64,000 bases of DNA. Source: Cristatella mucedo. Its lineage: Eukaryota; Bryozoa; Phylactolaemata; Cristatellidae. This document shows, one piece after another, positions 10,030 to 22,979 of the stretch. Where the stretch lies: positions 1 through 64,000 of the forward strand of contig WPIO01000021.1 of NCBI GenBank assembly GCA_009760855.2, given 5' to 3'. The position numbers were made by a program, and so were the translations under genes. The notes below the pieces were generated by a model, which was not told where the DNA came from, did not search any database, and saw only the letters and a program-made list of their open reading frames with translations. Position 1 is the first letter of the stretch. The number at the start of each line of letters is the position of its first letter.

Positions 10030-12325
10030 AAAAACACCTATTTGGGGCTGGCCTGGGGCCGTTTCTGGGCTAGGAGACGAGGTGTATGCCTAAGTTCCAT
10101 ATCCTAAATCACTTAGGCCGACCAGCCTCTCGCATAATCACAGCTGTGGCCCAGGTCTACTGTCAGCCAAGGCAGTCCCTAGCAACAGCAATGGCCGCTG
10201 TAGGGTAAAGCATCAGTGTCATCGACAAGATTTAACATTCGTCGCTGCTTCAGTTTTTCTGTGACCATGCAATGCACTTAACTGGATAAGAGACGAGGCT
10301 TTGACTATGCTTATTTCAAGCGAGACGATACGACTGATAGTTACATATAGTTTGTTAGATTGATAGATAGTATATGCGTTTTTTTAACTTGTGAAGCATT
10401 TAACGACCTCAGTAATGGGACCTAGACTAAACTTATTTTAGTCGATAGGATCCAAATGTTAGCAACAATAAAAGTAAGACGACAGCTATAGGGATCGCTA
10501 TGTTCAAAAGTATCTTACATCAGCTATCTCTGCCTATCTTCTGAAGCGCCGTTATAATTTCCTTGGAGTCCAGTTTCCTGTAGCTATAACATTTAGTCAA
10601 TAGTAAATTTTGGCGACTTCACTATCAACACAGCACATCTTTAATAATGTCAGACCCCATTGAATGTCTTCAATGGAATTTGCACGGAAATTAAGTGATT
10701 CGCCTAAGAAACCAGGCTTAGAAGGTAGGACGAATAGGTAAAACCTGTGCTATAATCTAGGCTATATTATAGTTCCTAAATGTAAATAAAAATTCAATGG
10801 AGGGGTTCTGAGTAACTTTATAGATTACGCAATCTTTCCAGCCAAAGAGTGGAATTACGATCGCAAGCAGGTCCTCTAGTGACTGTACTTCATGTTATTC
10901 AGCCGACTTCAACACGAGCGAGAATTAACAAAGGTGCCACCACACTTTCTCTGGTGAGGCTCAGGAAGAGTCATGTAACCGTGCCGTGCAAATAGATGCT
11001 GCTAGCTTAATGCATTCTGCCAGGCAGCCATATCACGCTAGCGGCATAGTAGCGGCTATAATTTTTCTTGGGAACCAGTCTGACAACTTACAAGTTAAAT
11101 TCAAGAAGCTTGCTTCAGTGGTCGTCATGTCTAACGGAAATTCATGCAAAGTGTTCATGCAATATCTTACTGACTTGGAGAGCTTGCATAGTCAGCTTTT
11201 GGTTATTTCTTTTATCAGGCTTTCTTTGGACTTGTTCAAAAGGTAAATTGCTGGCTGAATTGCATTAAGTTAAACACGAACCTGTAGATAGTTCGACCAA
11301 ATAAAACTCGGTAGGATTTCATGCTGCTCTGTAAACTTAGCAGCCATGTGTCGCTTTTAAAATCAGTAATTAAATAGTACTTATTTTAGAAGGTGCCTAG
11401 AATTATTTAAACAATCACAAAGCAAAAGTTTGAAACTGTTACATGTACAGACATCCATTAGGCGTATATCCGTATATTGCACAGTTTAGCTATACATCGC
11501 AGCAAGCAAAGTGCTGCGTTGAAATAAGCAAGCCAGTCATGCAAAGTCATCTGATTAACTTCAAATATCTTTCCTTGCACTAATTGCTAATAGATATTGA
11601 ACCTGAGTATTATTACGATTAGCGGGCACAGTAAAGGTTTAAGTAAAGTAACTAAGTAAATACTGCAACAAAGAAGCTCAAATTCGTCCGCTGAAGAGCT
11701 GCAGTATAATATCTGGCGAGCGATCGTAAAGAATGTTTCGGTATACGAAATGAAAATTATTTGTCTGCCCTTAGAGAAAAAATATATCCACCCACAAAGT
11801 GATTTTCATCAAGACCAACCATTACCACGAGCAATAGACAATCACAGGAATGAGGGTAGAGAAGCGTGCATAAGCCTTATTGGGGGAAATAGAGCCGCCT
11901 GATAGCTGGGCCCTTGGATGAAAACGCTCATTTATGAGTGCAAAGGCAAACAGTCAAAGTACACGATAAAAAAGAAAACAGAAATCTCTTGATAATATGG
12001 TGAAGTAAAAGTGGCTTTAAACTTTCAGCTAACAAAATGTTTAACATCCTAAAACTCTTCAATGAGATACACGTCAAATCGATTACTGCAAAATGCATTC
12101 CAGAATAGCACGTTATGTCTGTCCAAGGCTCAAAATATTACGTGCATGGCAATACATGAATATTTTGCGATGTCACTATGGCCCACGTCCGTATTTAGAG
12201 CAATTTTGGTACATTTCTGGCCGACACTATAGCATGGCGTGCACCAATTTGTCATATTGGCTGCCCGATGTTTATCTTATACAAACTATTTCTTAGAATC
12301 TGCAACTCTATCTCTCAGCCTCCCG
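10030..12325. other. Conserved 5' flank, then no recognisable feature
   Basis: The first 250 bp or so (to about 10285) still match the 5' flanks of genes A and B, for example GGGTAAAGCATCAGTGTCAT against the A copy. The match stops near where the A and B copies carry a foldback element. Beyond 10.3 kb nothing is recognised except short open frames. Confidence 0.5.
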
Positions 12326-12329
12326 CTCA

Positions 12330-12682
12330 AATGCAGACAAGTAATTCCTCCTGGTGGCTTCATCGGGCCATACTGACCACATTTAAAAGGAACCTAAAAA
12401 CACACCTATTTAGGACAGCATTTAGTGGGTCCCTGTGATTCGTCCTTGATGTGCTTATGCGTGCTGACACTGTGCATGCTGCCACTAACCACATTTGCAT
12501 GCTGACCCTGTGCATGTCACCCCTAACCATATTATTCATTTCGTTTGTTTTTCAAGCATTATTTTACTTACCATTCAATTGCATTTCACTTTACAGCAAA
12601 TGTAAAGCGCCTAGAGAAAGATTAAGTTCTCTGAGGGCGCTTTATCAAGTGAATTATTATTATTATTATTATTATTATACTG
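12330..12682 (+). mobile_element. 5'-truncated LINE 3' end
   Basis: It begins in the C-terminal coding text (TGACCACATTTAAAAGGAAC), passes ACCTATTTAGGACAGCATTT and GTGGGTCCCTGTGATTCGTC, and has the full 3' UTR. It ends in the terminal stem (AAAGCGCCTAGAGAAAG ... GAGGGCGCTTTATCAAGTG) and (ATT)n at 12654-12678. It is well preserved and therefore relatively young. Confidence 0.85.
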
Positions 12683-13613
12683 AGCAAAGCCGCCGCCAAC
12701 TGCGAGACTTCTGTCTTATCCCTACCAGTTTGAACTGAGTAGGACCACAAAGTGATTCGGCTTTCTTTCTACCAACGACACTAGAGACGAAGCAGATGCA
12801 GCTTGGCGTACAATTGTATTTCAAAGCTTATGAATGCACGCAGGAAAGTCGCCCTAAGTTTTCTCGAGCATTTTAGGGAAACCAGAAGCCGAGGCTTTAA
12901 GCTCAGCGTGCAGTGCAGTGGAGCGGCTAGCAAGGATTGTAGGCTCAAAAACTAAAGCGCGAGTCAGAGACAACCGTAACTTGCCAGATGTGGACCTTGA
13001 GATCAGCACCCATGACCAATTTTTAAAGCTCAGTCGGGCGGCAGATTGCCAGCCTTCTTTCTGCGTTTTTGATCACGAGATCGCTTTTCGGCCAAGTTTT
13101 ATTCATGGAATTTAGTACGTTAAGTCACATGCAATATGATCTGAAAACCCACTGAGACACTGCCAAGAAACTCCATGGTTTGTTCTTCAATTAACCTCTC
13201 ACGGCGAGATAAAAGATTCTTTTTGAATTCTACTGGAAAGTCCTACTTAAAGCAATATATCAAGTTCATTCTTCGCTTTTTATTAGTTTGCATTCATCTA
13301 GCCGTTACAAAATGCGGTAGTCCTGACAGTCATGTTTCCGTATAGCTGCATCTTAAGCCACTTTGTTATTATAATCTCCTCTTATTTCAATAAAGAATAG
13401 TGAAGCTCGGAACCAATCACGGTATCTCTATGCTGAACTAAAGAACTGTCATTTCATATTAAATTGTGGTTTATTTTACTGTCTGGGTCTTACTATATTA
13501 GATTCATTTAAAGTCAGTATAAATCCAGCAACAGTGCTGTTGAGATATACTTAATTAATATTTTCAAGAAGGAAGGGATATACAAGCTACCGGTTGGACT
13601 GAAACAGTTATTT
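12683..13613. other. No recognisable feature
   Basis: No repeat or gene recognised. Confidence 0.5.
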
Positions 13614-13721
13614 ATGCAATTGCATTTCACTTTACAGCAAATGTAAAGCGCCTAGAGAGAGATTAAGTTCTCTGAGGGCGCTTTATCAAGTGAATTATTA
13701 TTATTATTATTATTATTATGC
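13614..13721 (+). mobile_element. Very short LINE 3' insertion (about 108 bp)
   Basis: Only the last part of the 3' UTR from CAATTGCATTTCAC, the terminal stem, and (ATT)n at 13696-13719 are present. It is nearly identical to 12575-12680. It is either an extreme 5' truncation or a short element using the LINE tail. Confidence 0.8.
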
Positions 13722-14495
13722 GAAATCCGGCAGCTAAAGCACTTATTCAATCCCAAGGTTTCAGTAGCTAAGCAAGGTGTGCAAAAAGGCATAGGTTTCA
13801 TCCTAGAATGGGAAAAACTGTGCCTACAACCGATATACACCCCGACCTTTACAGAGGGTGAAAGTATTTCCTAGTTTCAATCTTCAAAAAATAACGGAGT
13901 TATTGTCAAATAATATAAAGGTGAGATATAACCTTTCGTTGCCTGCAGGTCTTGCCCCTTCTAAATAAAAATCCTTACTCCGCCTCCACCCCATGGTGAT
14001 TTCAATATTGCTACTGAGTTGAAGGAACACAACAGGATTGGATATAATTGCTGATTCTTTTCTGGGCATTTATTTTGACTTCAAACCTTAATCCTGACTG
14101 TTTGTTACGGGAATTCATCAGAAGTTGTACTTGTCATGTCCAGTGTCTTTATTCAACAAACCTCAATATCTAAGAGGAGGTATTCGTCAGTCATAATTTT
14201 GGCCAAAATCCTTGACAATGCTTCACCGGTAATTATCATTAGCAACATAGGCACAGTTTCATAACGATGTGTGAATACCTCAGTGAGATCAAGGCAAGTC
14301 TCCATGAGGAGACCAACTGATGGAACAAACTAATTCAACACAAGCTCTGCTTGACTGGTGGCCAACCACCTTTAGCACCCGGAGCACCATTTTTTATTTC
14401 AACCAATGAGCCAGACTGAATACCGAATTCTAGAAATATATAAATAAAACCTTCATGCTATTGAAATCAACTACTCAAGCGAGAACTGTGAACCA
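13722..14495. other. No recognisable feature
   Basis: Nothing supported. Confidence 0.45.
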
Positions 14496-14499
14496 TTTG

Positions 14500-15225
14500 C
14501 CTTAAATTAATTTTATATTCAATCGCCAAGCATAATTTAGGCTCTCATTTCAAGGCTAATTAGACACAACTATACTAAAGCTTTGGATCCTCACTGCCTT
14601 TCAGGACCAGTAACTTTCTGAACGCCGTCATGAATTACCAACAGTCACTCTAGGTAACAGCAACCACGGTCAGATTGAATGAGGACAAGACCAACTTATT
14701 AGTTAGCTATCGGCAAACCTTGAGTGACTCCGAAATTAAAAAATCTATAACCTAAAATGGGCTCTGCAAGCTTATTTCTTCCTGCATGCGCGAGAAATCT
14801 CGTTTTCCTTATCCAGAGTGGCCAGTATTCGCACGTCAGTATCAGCTGCTCAGGCAAGTCTGCCTACTTTCACCCGCACAGCAGTAAAGCTATTGAGGCC
14901 TGAAGACACATATATACCGTATTTAAGTTGATTCGTGCTATTTTGACGTCCGGTCTCAACTTCTGTCAGTCGCTATTTTCACTTCTTCCCGCCGATACAT
15001 TCCACCTGCTATAGTTAGGGCTAAACTACGCTGACGACACCGTCTCTCTTGGGCGTATACATAGCAGCGGTACTTCACTTCTCGCCGATCTCGAATAGGT
15101 TCCAATCTGGAAAATAATTGACTTCCAATTTTTACCACTCATTCTTAGCTCTCCCTTCAATCTAACTATAACAACTAGTCACGAAAAAGACTCGGCATTA
15201 TACCATTTACTCTTATAATTATAGT
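14500..15225 (+). mobile_element. Older LINE family, upstream half of a split copy
   Basis: Decayed plus-strand RT/C-terminal text, including GACAAGACCAACTTATTAGT (the DKTNLLV region), ATGGGCTCTGCAAGCTT and GTGCTATTTTGACGTCCGGT. It parallels 63.2-63.7 kb closely and defines an older sister family. It stops where the minus-strand LINE at 15228 begins and resumes at about 18515. Confidence 0.6.
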
Positions 15226-15227
15226 GC

Positions 15228-18200
15228 TTTTAATAATAATACACTTGATAAAGCGCCCTCAGAGATCTCAATCTCTTTCAAAGCGCTTTAAATTTGCTGC
15301 AAAGGAAACACAATCGAATGGCGAGTAGTCTCACGCTTGATAAAAACATGAATTATATGGATAGGAGTGACATGCACAGGGTCAGCATGCCAGTCTGGTG
15401 AGTGGCCGAATCACGGGGACCAACTACATACTGTTATAAATAGATGCTTTTTTAAGTTCTTTGTAAATGTGGTCAAGTCAGGGGATGTCGTGACGCAGAT
15501 AGGGAGTGAGTTCCAGGCTTTGGGAGCATATGAACTGAAAGCACGGTCTCCGAAGGATTTGAGGTTTGTATGAGGTATTGGTAAGCAGTGATACGATGCT
15601 TGTCCTGGAGCGGAGTAGATCTGATATGTAGGCTGGAGCAAAAGAATAAAGCGACCTAAAGGTGAGCGACAAAACCTTGAAGTCAGTTCGTTGCTTGGCT
15701 GGTGGCCATTGCATGTCGGCGAGAAGTTGAGTGATGTGGCAACTGCGATGCTCACAACAGACAGGTCTAGCTGCAGACTTTTGCACCAGCTGTAATCGCC
15801 TGACTGCACATGCCGGTAGTTTAGCAAGCAGTAAACTATACAAGTCAAGACGGGATGTCACAAATGTATGGACCACCTTAGATGTGGTATCCCTATCTAA
15901 TTAAGTCCGAGTTTTAGCAATGCTATGTAGCTGAAAGTAGGCAGAGTTGATTGTGAAGCTGATGTGGTCGTCTAACGATAGGTCACTTTGAAACATGACA
16001 CCCAGATTGTGTTCAGATTCAGCAATAGATATGCTGGCAGAGCCGATTTTGAGCGTTAGCTTTTCCAATTTTGTAATCACAATTGTTTTTCCATAACTAG
16101 TAAGTTAGCTTTATCATCAATTAGTTTTAGAAAATTTGCCGCCATCCATGTGCGGATGTCATCAATACATGCAGCAAGGATTTTGAGAGAATTCGACGTG
16201 GTCGAAGGCAGGTAGGGATCAAAACATAGGTACAACTGAGTGTCATCAGCATCAAAGTGAAAGCCTAGATTGGGCTTGGCAATCACGTGGACAAGAGGTA
16301 GAGTATAAACCGTGAAATAAACAGGACCAAGCATGGAGCCCTGAGGTACCGTCTATTTTCCAGAGGTACCTCGGATGATCTTTGTTCATTCACATCAATA
16401 CTCTGGAGTCTCTTACTGAGATAGGACGTGAACCATTGAAGATCACTGCCAGTAATGCCTACGCGAGATTAGAAGCGCTCAAGAAGAACTTAGTTATCGA
16501 TAGTATCAAAACTGCCGAAAGATTTAGCACAAAAAAGCAGAGAAACTCTCCCCTTGTCTGAATTCCTAAGTAGGTCATTGTACACCCGAAGCAATTCTGA
16601 CTCTGAGGTGTGATTAACTCTAAAGCCAGACAGGAACTTACTAGCAAGGTTTAAAGTTTCAATATATGAGTTCAGCTGTTCTGCCATGACTCGTTCCAGT
16701 GTCTTTGGTAGGAATGGTGGAAAGGAGACTGGGCGGTAGTGGCTCTAGCTCTCTTTTTTTGGTGTCGCTTTCTTAAGTAGTGGCTTGACTACAGCTTTTT
16801 TGAAAGGTGCTGGGACATGACCTGAGGCTAAGGACAGACATAGTAATGATGTTAGTAATGCATGGCAGCAGCAGATCAATGCATCGTAGGAGCATGGCAG
16901 TGGGAATAGCGTCCAAAGAACTTCCTGTCTTCTTTGATTGAGATATGACCTTCAGGAAGAGATCACTAGTGATCTGCTTGAATGTAGGCATTGAAGTGCA
17001 GCCAGGAATCGAAGGACAGAATTTAAGGGGGCCGCTGCCATCGCAAGGATGGACTACCTCCTCTTGTCTGTCTTCTGGAGATAGAACCTAGTGGAGCGAT
17101 CAGGTAGGTCATCACATAAATCATCCGGTATGGAGCTAACCTGGGATTGGTTGAGGAAGTGGTTGATCGTCGACATCAGCACTATTGGATTGTGCATCTG
17201 TGATTCAACTATTTTTTTTATAGAAGCTAGACTTGGTTTTTGCTAGGATCGATTGTTACGACCTACAGTAGTCCTCGTATGCCTGTCGATGGACAGCCAG
17301 TCCTGATCTTTTGTATGCTTTTTCAAGCTTGAGCTTAGTAGACCTAGCTATTTTAATTTGCGAGCTCAACCATAGGCCGTGTGGGCGATAGCACACAGTG
17401 TGCTTAGAGGTGCAAAATCGTCGAGCGTGTCAGCTAGTGTCGTGCTGTAGCTATCTACCAATGATAACAGATCGGAAGGTTGACTAAGCAGCAGAGGTGA
17501 GGCAGATATTCTCGCTCGGACAGCATCGGTATCAAGGGTGTTGAGGTTTCGCGATTCACAGGTGATTTTAGATGAGAAGGAGAAGGGCACACGTCGTAGA
17601 CTGAACGAGATGTGCATATGGTCAGATAGGCGGGATTTCGTAATAATCTGTTATGGCAAAGTGCTGTTGTATGAGGAAATGTATTCGAGTGTGTGACCCT
17701 TGGTTGTAGTAGGGCCATGCACATTAGCCACAAGAGACAACGAGTAAGTCAATGCACAAAATTCAGTGCTGAAGTCGTCGGATAGGTTATCAAAGTGAAT
17801 TTTCAAATCACCCATAACGAGGAAGGATCAATTTCTTGCACACAGAATCGTAATAAGATCAGAGAGATCTGAGATAAAGAAGAATTTGGTACCTGGTGGG
17901 CGATAGACTACTGCAGCCACCGGTAGCATGTTTTCGGATGAAACTTGACAATCGAGTCAAAGACTGCTTTGAGGGTACTGCATATTGCTTGAACTTATGA
18001 TGGCACACTAGGTAAATGGTTTGCTTTTCATGACTTCGGTCACTTGGCAGTGGATTCAAATCCTGTGGTGGGCAATCCTTTATTGATGCTGCAAGCGGTG
18101 GTGATAGCCGTAAAGGCTCTTCTGCCACTATACAAAAGGATATTTAATCAGTTAGTATTTATTTATTATTTCAGTTGAATTTTGAGGGCGCGATACTAGC

Positions 18201-18512
18201 AACTCGACTTCCAGTTTTGATTGATCTAGGGGTCTGAAATAATCAGACATCAGTCGCTCAAGCAACTTTAATTGTCGCGAAGTTTACCGATTTTAGCCAA
18301 GTTTCAGTGAAGGCAAGCAGTTCGAGAACATTTTCAGAAATAAGGTCACTTATTACTGAAGATTTATTGCCCATTGACCGAGGATTCCAAAAGCAAGCAG
18401 TAAGTTGGGCAGCCAGAGTTTTAACAGTCCTTATGACGACTAAGTTAGAGAGATTCGCAGTGATGCATGTGGGGAGCTTGCTGTGCGGTTCGCGACAATG
18501 CTAGGAATGCCA
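15228..18512 (-). pseudogene. Almost full-length L2/CR1-type LINE (EN-RT ORF), decayed
   Basis: On the minus strand the parts run in order. The endonuclease N-terminus is at about 18480-18200 (NPRSMGNKSSVISDLISEN, LAFTETWL). The rest of the endonuclease is at 17985-17600 (LVMGD ... HFDNLSDD, HGPTTTKGHTLEY). The linker is at 17600-17030. The reverse transcriptase is at 17000-15950, where the catalytic YADD has become DADD ([14 protein letters not shown] near 16260). The C-terminal region follows, then a 3' UTR, stem and (AAT)n tail at 15228-15310. The copy is broken by many stops and frameshifts and carries a plus-strand SINE at about 17990-18155. At 3.3 kb it is the longest copy here. It lies inside an older plus-strand LINE whose halves flank it. 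Confidence 0.85.
17990..18155 (+). mobile_element. tRNA-derived SINE inside the LINE endonuclease
   Basis: TGATGGCACACTAGGTAA (A-box-like), a B box at GGATTCAAATCC and the body GGTGATAGCCGTAAAGGCTC ... CCACTATACAAAAGG. It splits the endonuclease coding sequence of the 15.2-18.5 kb LINE, so it is younger than that LINE. Confidence 0.75.
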
Positions 18513-18514
18513 AA

Positions 18515-18872
18515 CGAGCTGGTTCTTAGCTCGCAGTTCCGGCCAAACGAGCAGCGTCTAAGCTCCAACTCAAATCTACCTAAAACATTTTGGAGACAGT
18601 GCCCTTGGTTCGTCTACTCCCAAAGCCTGGAATTCACTCCAGATTTCCCCTGATATACGGAATCTAAAAAAGGTAATTTTTCTCACGCATTTACTGAGTC
18701 CTTATGAATGACCACGCGTCTTTATGCTAGCTGACATGGCGAAAGTCACACTCACCATATGGACATTTTTGTATTGCAATATACCTAAAATGCCAAGAAG
18801 TAAGTAAACTCAGTTCTCTCAGGGTTATACAACAATGTAATATTATTGTTATTATTACAATTATTTATTAGT
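18515..18872 (+). mobile_element. Older LINE family, downstream half of a split copy
   Basis: It continues the element at 14500-15225, with GGAGACAGTGCCCTTGGTTC, CTCCCAAAGCCTGGAATTCA and GACATGGCGAAAGTCACACT, each matched in order at 63.80-63.99 kb. It ends with CTCAGTTCTCTCAGGG and an ATT tail at about 18839-18868. Confidence 0.65.
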
Positions 18873-19014
18873 CCGAAGCGTAAGTGGGCCATACTAGCAC
18901 TGTTTTTGTTCACAGTACTGAAACCAGGTTGTCTCATCTACCATTTTTGCATTTGCACCAACATTTGGTCATTTATCTCCTAATACTATGCTTGGCAAGA
19001 CTAGATACTCACTT

Positions 19015-19259
<245 letters not shown>

Positions 19260-19849
19260 TGCTGGATGCGTAGAAGACTCCTTCACGGCTTTGTAAAATT
19301 CTTAAGAATTTACTTTTTTCTATAACATTAGCAGGTACATATAAAGCTCCTTTTTATTTGGATGGTTATCTCCTTCAGTCGTTCTGGAAGGTATGTCATA
19401 TTTTTCAGGCTTATGCAGTCGAGTCTGCGCTCGACATATCGGGGATGTTCTCTGCCATTGCCTATATTTCAACAGATGAAAACTAAAGTGTTAAATAGCA
19501 AGTGTATTCATACGAAGAATTACAGTCATGGTCTAAAAATACTAGGTGATATGTATCAAATTTCTTCTCCGGGAGTGCTCGCTGAATCTTTTATGGACAT
19601 ACCACCTTCCTGAATACTGGTATGCTGGCGAATCCTCTTATTCGTAAGATACTGTGGGCTATAAAACCATTATAAGCCAGTTGCCAAGTTTAAAATATTG
19701 TTTTTCTTATTGATGGATGCAGGTTTACGCGGCCGGAACGACAGGGGTGAATGAATGCGCCAGCTACAGATGGCCTAAGAAAGCTTAAGTTACCTTACTG
19801 CCCGTCAATGTTACAAAACTAACTACCCGTCTGTATTCCTATTAATAAA

Positions 19850-19925
19850 AATACTTGCATATTTGTATAGCGCCATGAGAGAAATTGATCTCCCTCTCTC
19901 TCTCTTGACATTTTACAGTGCTATA
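19850..19925 (-). mobile_element. Decayed LINE 3' tail
   Basis: TATAGCGCCATGAGAGAAAT, then TGATCTC and CATTTTACAGTGC, preceded by an AT-rich tail. It fits the reverse complement of the LINE terminal stem, with many changes. Confidence 0.45.
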
Positions 19926-21234
19926 ACGAAAGAATCACCAAATTTCTTAACGAGATTCTGTGTAAATTTGGATGATGTGTTGATTTAATAAAGTTTTACT
20001 TTTAGAGAAAAAGAGCTTCATCGGGACAGTAAATAGTTTCCGAGAGTTGATAGGCTTTTAATCAGTAAGACTAATATAAGTTAGCACTGGGCTTTATGTT
20101 GGCTTTTCACGAGATAAAGTATCTCTGGCTCAAGCCAGACTAATATGCAGTAGAATATACTTTCTGGCGACATTTCTGGCAAACACTGCACGCATCGTTC
20201 ATAAGTCTAAATTGGGCAGCCTTCTTTCCTCAATGCCAATTTAATGGAGATAGACCATATCAATTGGCAACACATGAGTACAGACAGATATATAACAAGC
20301 TGGCCTCTATTGGCTCTTTATTCGCATCTAAGAACAATATGTACATATGCGAGAAAGCTTGGTAGGTGATATGGCCGCACAAAGGGGTGCTAGCTTATTG
20401 CATGCTAAAATAGGACATGAAAGTGAAGGAATGCTGTGTTTTCTGTGGTTAGCTTGGTAGAGCATGAAGATATAAATCTTGGACCTGTGTGACGTAAATG
20501 AAACATATTAACAGTTGTAACTGATTAGGGTTCAACGTTAGGCAGCTTTACAAACATAATACTATCCTTGTGAATGATGCATTTCCATACCACCAAACGG
20601 CTAGTTCTCCAAATCAGTAGGGGTTAGAATCGTGATGCTTCTAAGAACGCGTGACCATGGCTTTGTTTGTTTGACGCTTTGCTGCACAGAGTTTGACTGA
20701 GTACTTTGAAACACACTTATTTGTAGGTTTGTAGAGCTGCAGCATGCAGAATCCACGATTATGTCACAAAAATCGCAACAATCTACAGCAGAAACCTTTT
20801 TTAGTGCTGAAGAGCAAAGCTGGAAAAAACAGTGCGAAACAAAAAATTGCAATAGTTATAAAACATAAATACTCCAGTGACGACGATGAGAGTAGCAGCT
20901 TCATAAAGCTGATGAATCGAGCAGTTTTTATTTCCCGTGACCTTTGGTAAGCCTGCGTTTGCATTCACGCAAAAAAGCGGACATTTTAAACATATAACTC
21001 AGAGGTCGGCAAAGGTTTCGGACTACTAGGCCATTACAGGAGTTCAAGAAGGCACACTAGGCCAGAAGAAACTGCGCCCACTCTACAGGCCGCCGGAGTG
21101 GGCGTGGTTAGACCAACAAACGAACAAAAATCCACAACTGACGCACAGACACGCACGGCAATTATATGCGTAGATATGTGTCAGCCCCAACTCTGCAGTA
21201 ATGAAGGGAAACCATACCGCGACAATTTAATTAC

Positions 21235-21338
21235 TCAGCATTCAATCGTGCTTCTTTTGCAGCAAATGCATAGTGCTTAGAAAGAGATTAAATTCTCTCC
21301 GTATTGCTAAATCAAAAGTATTATTATTACAATTACTA
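21235..21338 (+). mobile_element. Short LINE 3' insertion inside the hAT element
   Basis: CATTCAATCGTGC, TTTTGCAGCAAATGCATAG, AGAAAGAGATTAAATTCTC and an ATT tail: the last 100 bp of the LINE family with substitutions. Confidence 0.7.
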
Positions 21339-21366
21339 ATTAGGCCAGATACAACAAGAAAACAGA

Positions 21367-21438
21367 TCCAGTCCGATCTCATGCCACCCTAGTTATTTAT
21401 GAATATGAATAACTAGGGTGGCATGAGATCGGACTGGA
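21367..21438. repeat. Perfect 31-bp-arm hairpin
   Basis: Arms 21367-21397 and 21408-21438 are exactly complementary around a 10-nt loop (TATGAATATG). Outside the perfect stem, GCCAGATA and TATCTGGC pair again (about 21344 and 21467), so the structure may be a small foldback inserted in the hAT element. Confidence 0.95.
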
Positions 21439-22979
21439 GTGCTAGCCTTCTATAAGGCTTATCTGGCATAAAGGTAGTATTTTGACGACCTCTGAGTTAA
21501 CACTTTCTGGCGCAAATCCGTCACGGCTAAGGGATGCCACAGCTAGCCGTGTACAAAGCAAAGTCGCAATTTTAAAATCATACTTAGGAACGTTCGAAGC
21601 AAAATCAAGCCCAATTACAATTTGCTCTCAAAGCAAATCGCGGCCAAGAGACGGCTCGTACCACGAAAACTCGTTAGTTGTGATTCTCGTAAGTCAAAGT
21701 ACCTCTACAATTTAAGAGAGGAAAACTGCTACTACTCAAATAGGCAGGATCCATCAATAAATAACTGGGGGACTGCTAGGCCATACTGGAGCACTAGCTA
21801 GGCCGGATCTGTCCCAAAGGCTGGTGTTTGCCGACCACTGCTATAACTGATGCCAAATAATCATTAGAATGCTCATTCGAAGATGCTCATAGTAGACAAT
21901 CAGCCGAGGTTGAGCATCGATGCGCGTCACCTGACAATTTGTAAAAGTAACACTAGGCATCTCATATTCAGGCATTGCAAAAATCCAATTAACAATGTAG
22001 ACAATTTGATAACTTCAATAACTGTGAGCATGCAAGCAAAAAAAGCTTATTTAGCTGTCAAATTACAACGTTTGGTTATTATTACCATTGAAGCCGTTCA
22101 GAAATAGAGTCTCGCCACTCCCAGAATCGCTGATACCAGCAAAGGTCAGGAGAATTGATTGAGTTGGCAAGGTGGCAGTGCAATTCACGAGTTTAATGAT
22201 GGGGATTCGATTCTTTTTTCAAGAGTACTTAGGCAGTGAGCATTTCAATGTAATTTTGAAACAGTTCTCCCTTAGGGCCGAATTGCTGAATAAAGGTCAC
22301 TTTGTTCGAAGGCCATGTCAAAGAACAAGAAAATCCGTTTAGTTTCTGTCTCTGTAGAGGTAAATTTCCAAATATAGCTTTCGATAAAAAAAGCTTTTGA
22401 TTGCACTTCCAAGCAGCCGACAAATGCTATTGAATTTGGTATAGTGTGCAGCTAACCAATCCAGAACGAGCAAGGTAACATGAAGGCAGGCATGAGAAAT
22501 GCACATAATTATTCAGAGCCAGGACCGTAGAGTAACTCCTAAGTAACCGTTGTCAGTGATTAAGTAAATGTTATAGTCCTTGCCCTTGAAGACAAATGCG
22601 TACCCTCGATTCAGATTCTTGGCTCTAGTGGATGGATGTGCTCAGTCGAGTCAGTCAGAGCCTAGGCGACGACACTCGTTGCATTAAAAGGTGAGCTCAC
22701 ACACAGTATTAGTCAGCAGTGCGCTAAAGAAAATTAATTCTATCAACGCTTGTCAAGTATGCAATTCTGCAGGCTATCTGCATTGCCTTCCAGTGGGCTG
22801 CTTACATTAGCATTCGGCGTCACAATTGATTTTCAAAAACGCAATGTTTTACTTAATACAGCTTGTTTGGCGGACCTGCAGAAAGAGTCAAACTCTGCAC
22901 AAAAGTATTAAGTTCCAAGGCTATCAGAACCGGTTAACTCTCGATTAGTATTGATACTGCCATCGGCACGTCATTTTAT

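Larger units (their letters stand above)
21000..21840. mobile_element. Non-autonomous hAT-type DNA transposon
   Basis: The left end reads CAGAGGTCGGCAAAGG and the right end reads, reversed, CAGTGGTCGGCAAACACC. These are the CAGNGGTCGGCAA termini typical of hAT elements. The flanking octamers ATATAACT (20992-20999) and CTATAACT (21841-21848) match at 7 of 8 positions, as an 8-bp hAT target duplication should. The paralogous D2 block runs through this point without the element (about 45500-45560), giving an empty site. No transposase is encoded. Inside lie a LINE tail (21235-21338) and a perfect hairpin (21367-21438). A related internal stretch (AGAGACGGCTCGTACCACGA near 21648) has a counterpart downstream of genes A and B at about 37500 and 51190. 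Confidence 0.85.

Noticed and set aside
12651..12678. ATT repeats as independent microsatellites
   Set aside because: Each one directly follows a LINE terminal stem, so they are LINE tails.
21367..21438. microRNA precursor
   Set aside because: The stem is perfect and lies inside a transposon; animal miRNA hairpins have mismatches and bulges.
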